The notes below the pieces were generated by a model. That model saw only the letters and a list, made by a program, of their open reading frames with translations. It was not told the DNA's origin and did no database searches. DNA of 21,099 nt from Muribaculaceae bacterium (GTDB taxonomy: Bacteria; Bacteroidota; Bacteroidia; Bacteroidales; Muribaculaceae). Location of the stretch: the NCBI GenBank assembly GCA_029056365.1, contig JAIDBM010000033.1, forward strand, positions 1-21,099. Reading direction: 5' to 3'. Below are positions 18,007 through 21,099 of this stretch, piece after piece; within the stretch, counting starts at the first letter, position 1, and each line of letters begins with the position of its first letter. The position numbers and the translations under genes are program-made.

Positions 18007-18039
18007 CAAAGTTAGCACGGTTTGGCTATGCGGGTCAAT
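18007..18039 (-). promoter_or_regulatory. Promoter of the eight-gene porin/imelysin/cytochrome operon
   Basis: On the minus strand, ATTG at 18039-18036 (-33 element TTG) is followed after 21 bp by TAACTTTG at 18014-18007, an exact match to the Bacteroidota -7 consensus TAnnTTTG. The -7 element ends 22 bp before the porin ATG at 17984, giving a short leader. The -33 element overlaps the left arm of the inverted repeat at 18034-18041. Confidence 0.75.
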
Positions 18040-18079
18040 ACTCAAAAATTGGGTAAAATACGCTGTCGCGGGTATTGAC
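18034..18079. promoter_or_regulatory. Inverted repeat GTCAATAC...GTATTGAC, candidate operator
   Basis: GTCAATAC at 18034-18041 and its exact reverse complement GTATTGAC at 18072-18079 lie 38 bp apart centre to centre in the divergent region. The left arm covers the -33 element of the leftward operon; the right arm lies about 60-70 bp upstream of the -7 element proposed for the regulator gene. Binding by the divergently encoded LuxR-type protein is an inference from position. Confidence 0.45.
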
Positions 18080-18139
18080 GGCCTTGCCGGAACCGAAAAA
18101 CACTTATTTTTAGGTATGGTGTGGTTTATTCGGCTTCAC

Positions 18140-18147
18140 TACCTTTG
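18140..18147 (+). promoter_or_regulatory. Probable -7 element for the hemerythrin-LuxR regulator gene
   Basis: TACCTTTG matches TAnnTTTG. No clear TTTG was seen 19-21 bp upstream. A transcript from here would begin near 18153, so the upstream ATGs at 18116 and 18149 could not serve as starts, which supports the start at 18209. Confidence 0.5.
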
Positions 18148-18208
18148 CATGGGATTTTATGGCGGCCCGACAGGGCTTTGGAGAATCCTGTTTCAACTTG
18201 TAAAGGGC

Positions 18209-19168
18209 ATGGCAAAGAACAGCAAGATTTTTACACCGGAACTCCGGCTCAGAACCATTATAGAAGAAAATCCGCACTTACTGGGGGTATTGAGCCGTTT
18301 CGGCATTTCGTTCGGATTCGGCGACAAGAGTGTGAGGGAAGCATGTGGCGACGACAGGGTGGACATGAATTCCTTTCTGGCGGTATGCAATTTTCTGTGC
18401 GACAAAAATTATAGCGCTTATACTATTTCACTGCCTACTCTTATGGCATATTTGAGAAAGGCGCATACGCATTTTCTTGAATTCCTTCTGCCATCGATAC
18501 GCAGGAAGCTTATCGAGGCCATAAATTGCTCGGATATAAACGATGCCGCCTTTCTGCTGCTAAAGTTCTTTGATGATTATGTGCGGGAGGTCCATAACCA
18601 TATGCAGCACGAAAACGATGAGGTGTTCAGTTATGTGTCGCATCTGCTGGCCGGAGAGGTGAACGGGAATTTCAGAATTACGGATTATTCGCTCAATCAT
18701 GGCAGCATGACGGAAAAGCTGAATGAGCTTAAGGATATATTTATCCGTCATTATCACGTGAAGGATAATGAAATTCTCACATCGGCGCTTTCGGATATTA
18801 TTTATTGCGGCAATGAACTTACCCGGCATTGCCGGATCGAGAATCTGCTGTTTATTCCGGAGGTGGAAAAACTCGAAAAGTCGCTGCAGCTCAAATCGCC
18901 GGAGTGCAGTGCTCCGACCGGAGGCGATGGAGCTACGCAGAACCTGGTGGATGTAATGACTGAACGGGAGCGGGAAATTATCTGTTGCGTGGCAAAAGGC
19001 ATGGCAAACAAGGAGATAGCCGATGAGCTGTGTCTGTCGATTCACACTGTAACCACATATCGCAGGAACATATCGTCGAAACTTCAGATTCATTCTGCTG
19101 CCGGACTTACCATATTCGCCATTTTGCATAATCTTATCAACATCAATGATGTGAATCTGCATATCTGA
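18209..19168 (+). CDS. YtfE/RIC-like hemerythrin domain fused to LuxR-type HTH transcriptional regulator
   Basis: A 319-residue cytoplasmic regulator when started at 18209 (MAKNSKIFTPE); the proposed promoter at 18140-18147 rules out the longer reading from 18116. Residues about 10-60 resemble the ScdA/DUF542 N-terminal domain (RFGISFGFGDKSVREAC), but the usual Cys-Cys is replaced by Gly-Phe. Residues about 80-225 form a four-helix hemerythrin-like domain with candidate di-iron ligands H86/H88, H134, E138, H164, H207 and E211. The two HxxxE pairs and spacing closely mirror those known for YtfE. Residues 251-292 are a GerE/LuxR HTH (TEREREIICCVAKGMANKEIADELCLSIHTVTTYRRNISSKL region). I infer an iron, oxygen or NO sensor that controls the divergent operon. 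The stop codon is followed at once by the repeat array. Confidence 0.85.
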   Translation: MAKNSKIFTPELRLRTIIEENPHLLGVLSRFGISFGFGDKSVREACGDDRVDMNSFLAVCNFLCDKNYSAYTISLPTLMAYLRKAHTHFLEFLLPSIRRKLIEAINCSDINDAAFLLLKFFDDYVREVHNHMQHENDEVFSYVSHLLAGEVNGNFRITDYSLNHGSMTEKLNELKDIFIRHYHVKDNEILTSALSDIIYCGNELTRHCRIENLLFIPEVEKLEKSLQLKSPECSAPTGGDGATQNLVDVMTEREREIICCVAKGMANKEIADELCLSIHTVTTYRRNISSKLQIHSAAGLTIFAILHNLININDVNLHI

Positions 19169-19192
19169 GTAACGTCGGCGCCCTCGCCGACG
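19169..19192 (+). terminator. GC hairpin directly after the regulator stop codon (possible terminator)
   Basis: The regulator's TGA (19166-19168) is followed without a gap by GTAA and a perfect 8-bp stem CGTCGGCG / CGCCGACG with loop CCCT. The downstream text (ATGTTTCG) has no long T run, so a Rho-independent terminator is not well supported; transcript-end protection or pausing is equally possible. Confidence 0.4.
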
Positions 19193-20690
19193 ATGTTTCG
19201 CGAGGTCTTCCACGGAGAATAAAAGGAGTGACATATTAGGACTAAAGAACGAGAGAACTGGAGAAATTCTATAGATCTATAGTTCTATAGTCTAAAAAAT
19301 ATGCATGGACTATGGTATTCAAAGTAACGTCGGCGCCCTCGCCGACGATGTTCCAGGCAGTCTTCCATGTAGGACAAAATGAGAGACAGATTAAGACTAT
19401 AGAACGAGAGAACGAGATAAAATCTATAGTCCTATGGTTCTATGGTCTTAAAAATGTGCATGGACTATGGTATTCAAAGTAACGTCGGCGCCCTCGCCGA
19501 CGGTGTTCCGGGCAGTCTTCCATGTAGGACAAAATGAGTGACAGATTAAGACTAAAGAACGAGAGAACCAGAGAAAATCTATAGATCTATGGTTCTATGG
19601 TCTTAAAAATATGCATTACCCTGGCTATTGGAACTGTGCAAGTCGTCGGCGGGGTCGCCGACGTTACTATAGGTTGCGTACTAAAGAACGAGATAAAATC
19701 TATAGATCTATAATACTATAGTCTAAAAAATGTGTATGGGTTAAGGTATTCAAAGTAACGTCGGCGCCCTCGCCGACGGTGTTTCGGGCAGTCTTCCACG
19801 GAGAACAAAAGGAGAGACAGATTAAGACTATAGAACGAGAGAACCAGAGAAAATCTATAGTTCTATGGTTCGATAGTCTAAAAAATATGCATGGACTGTG
19901 GATTTATTACCTTGGTTCTTAGAGCAGAGCAAGTCGTCGGCGAGGTCGCCGACGTTACTCTAGGTTCCTGACTAAAGAACCAAAGAAAGTCTATAGATCT
20001 ATGGTTCTATGGTCTTAAAAATGTGCATGGCTGTGTATTTATTACCCTGGTTCTTAGAGCCGTGCAAGTCGTCGGCGAGGACGCCGACGTTACTCTGGGT
20101 TGCGGACTAAAGAACCGGAGAAAATCTATGGTCCTATGGTTCTCTGGTCTAAAAAATGTGTATGGGTTAAGGTATTCAAAGTAACGTCGGCGCCCTCGCC
20201 GACGGTGTTCCGGGCAGTCTTCCATGTGGGACAAAATGAGAGACAGATTAAGACTATAGAACTAGAGAACCAAAGAAAATCTATAGATCTATAGTTCTAT
20301 AGTCTAAAAAATATGCATGGACTATGGTATTCAAAGTAACGTCGGCGCCCTCGCCGACGATGTTCCAGGCAGTCTTCCATGTAGGACAAAAGGAGAGACA
20401 GATTAAGACTATAGAACGAGAGAAAATCTATAGATCTATGGTTCTATGGTCTTAAAAATGTGCATGGACTATGGTATTCAAAGTAACGTCGGCGCCCTCG
20501 CCGACGAAGTTCCAGGCAGTCTTCCATGTAGGACAAAAGGAGTGACAGATTAAGACTAAAGAACGAGAGAACGAGAGAACCAGGGAAAATCTATAGTCCT
20601 ATGGTTCTCTGGTCTAAAATTATGCATTCCCCTGGCTATTGGAACTGTACAAGTCGTCGGCGGGGTCGCCGACGTTACTCTGGTCGCCGA
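19169..20690. repeat. Right modular repeat array: 11 GC hairpins of two classes alternating with AT-rich dyads
   Basis: No credible gene lies here. Hairpins CGTCGGCG-loop-CGCCGACG start at 19173, 19328, 19483, 19644, 19759, 19935, 20070, 20185, 20340, 20487 and 20655 (20 bp each). Class A (19173, 19328, 19483, 19759, 20185, 20340, 20487) reads GTAAC-hairpin with loop CCCT, and is followed by TCTTCCA-TGTAGGACAAAA and CAGATTAAGACTA-type text. Class B (19644, 19935, 20070, 20655) faces the other way, with loop GGGT/AGGT/AGGA then GTTAC, preceded by GTGCAAGT or GAGCAAGT-like text. Between hairpins sits an AT-rich dyad, always in the same orientation: GACTATAGAAC ... GTTCTATAGTC, often with CTATAGATCTATAG inside (for example 19269-19282), ending in TCTAAAAAATATGCATGG. 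Order is A A A B A B B A A A B. Confidence 0.92.
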
Positions 20691-20791
20691 TTTGATATTT
20701 GGCTGGCGACTGACGTTTGTCTTGATATACTGCAAAAATATGGTCATAATGCTTGTTGTGGACTGTTGGATTTAAAATATGTCTACTTTTA

Positions 20792-20823
20792 TTTGCATAT
20801 TAAAGAAAATGTGTTTATATTTG
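20792..20823 (+). promoter_or_regulatory. Canonical Bacteroidota promoter upstream of the RHS-core fragment
   Basis: TTTG at 20792-20795, a 20-bp spacer, then TATATTTG at 20816-20823 match both the -33 and -7 consensus elements exactly. Transcription would begin near 20830, leaving a leader of about 20 nt before the ATG at 20849. The stretch from about 20691 to 20791 shows no other feature to me. Confidence 0.72.
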
Positions 20824-20848
20824 CGGGCGAACGAATAACCGGTCTGCT

Positions 20849-21037
20849 ATGGAACGTAGGACATGTGTAGTGGTATTATATGGCATGCCTCATGGCAGTG
20901 CCAGCGGAGCCGGACTGAACAAGCGCAAATACAGCGGCAAGGAACTGATAACATTTTCCGGTTACGATGCCATGGACTATCATGCCCGCTGGCGGCCGAC
21001 CGCACTTCAAATAGAAAACCTTATATTATTTTTATGA
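20849..21037 (+). pseudogene. RHS repeat-associated core domain fragment (62 codons)
   Basis: The ORF encodes a 62-residue peptide. Residues about 11-50 (YGMPHGSASGAGLNKRKYSG, then KELITFSGYDAMDYHARWRP) match the RHS repeat-associated core consensus of Bacteroidota (YGMP...YKYNGKE...GLDxYDYGAR...DP). In intact proteins this core follows more than a thousand residues of YD repeats and precedes a variable C-terminal toxin or effector. Here both are missing: upstream is intergenic DNA with a promoter, and the frame runs out in AT-rich sequence after RPTAL. I read it as a relic or displaced cassette of an RHS gene. The intact start codon and perfect promoter leave open a short expressed peptide. 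From 21038 to the window end I see nothing else. Confidence 0.7.
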
Positions 21038-21099
21038 TTTGTGCAAGCCTAAACTGATAAAATAGGTTGATAAACTCGATTATTTCTGATTACGGCGAA

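Noticed and set aside
18116..18208. Longer start for the hemerythrin-LuxR regulator at 18116
   Set aside because: The extra 31 residues are hydrophobic and unlike the family, and they contain the probable -7 promoter element at 18140-18147. The start at 18209 fits the domain border.
19169..20690. CRISPR array
   Set aside because: The repeated units are long and modular, and the segments between the palindromes are themselves repeated rather than unique spacers. No cas gene is in the window.
20007..20747. Short ORFs with Arg-rich peptides (RRRGRRRY-type) in the repeat array
   Set aside because: The Arg-rich text is simply the translated GC hairpin; the frames differ between copies and have no credible start signals.

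Overview
The window looks like chromosomal DNA from an anaerobic gut Bacteroidales, possibly Muribaculaceae-like. The evidence is a hybrid two-component system (HTCS) regulator, serine-type sulfatase chemistry, several promoters with the Bacteroidota TAnnTTTG -7 element, Bacteroidota-type lipoproteins and an RHS-core relic. The family-level placement is inference. No tRNA, rRNA, CRISPR array or transposase gene was seen.

Layout: (1) 1-305 is a small intergenic repeat array. (2) 306-8227 is a sulfated-glycan module. An HTCS sensor/regulator and an anaerobic sulfatase-maturating radical SAM enzyme run leftward as a two-gene unit. A Ser-type sulfatase and a DUF4861-like lipoprotein run rightward from the shared 234-bp intergenic region. 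(3) 8232-17984 is a tightly packed leftward operon of eight genes. In order of transcription they are: porin, imelysin-like lipoprotein, di-heme DUF1111-type lipoprotein, second porin, mono-heme lipoprotein, two-domain Rid/chorismatase-like protein, fused ResB-CcsA cytochrome c maturation protein, and a DAHP synthase without a chorismate mutase domain. Gaps range from 28 bp to a 20-bp overlap. (4) 18209-19168, divergent from that operon, encodes a YtfE/RIC-like di-iron (hemerythrin) domain fused to a LuxR-type HTH. The 224-bp divergent region holds a good promoter for the operon and an inverted repeat, GTCAATAC...GTATTGAC. (5) 19169 to about 20690 is a large modular repeat array with 11 GC-rich hairpins of two classes, interleaved with AT-rich dyads. 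(6) 20792-21037 is a canonical Bacteroidota promoter driving a 62-codon ORF made of an RHS-repeat core fragment.

How it may work together: the first module reads as signal-controlled desulfation. The HTCS senses a glycan, the maturase converts the sulfatase serine to formylglycine, and the sulfatase and its lipoprotein partner act in the envelope. The second module puts iron-uptake-type (imelysin) and c-type heme proteins together with their own cytochrome maturation protein, two outer-membrane porins, and two proteins that point to chorismate chemistry. A di-iron-domain transcription factor is divergent from it. I infer an iron- or redox-responsive envelope system, possibly including a chorismate-derived small molecule. 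This is the best candidate for an undescribed system here.

The repeat arrays are the other notable signal. The same GC-rich hairpin family sits directly against the stop codons of the outermost genes at both ends, and the right-hand array follows a fixed spacing rule.
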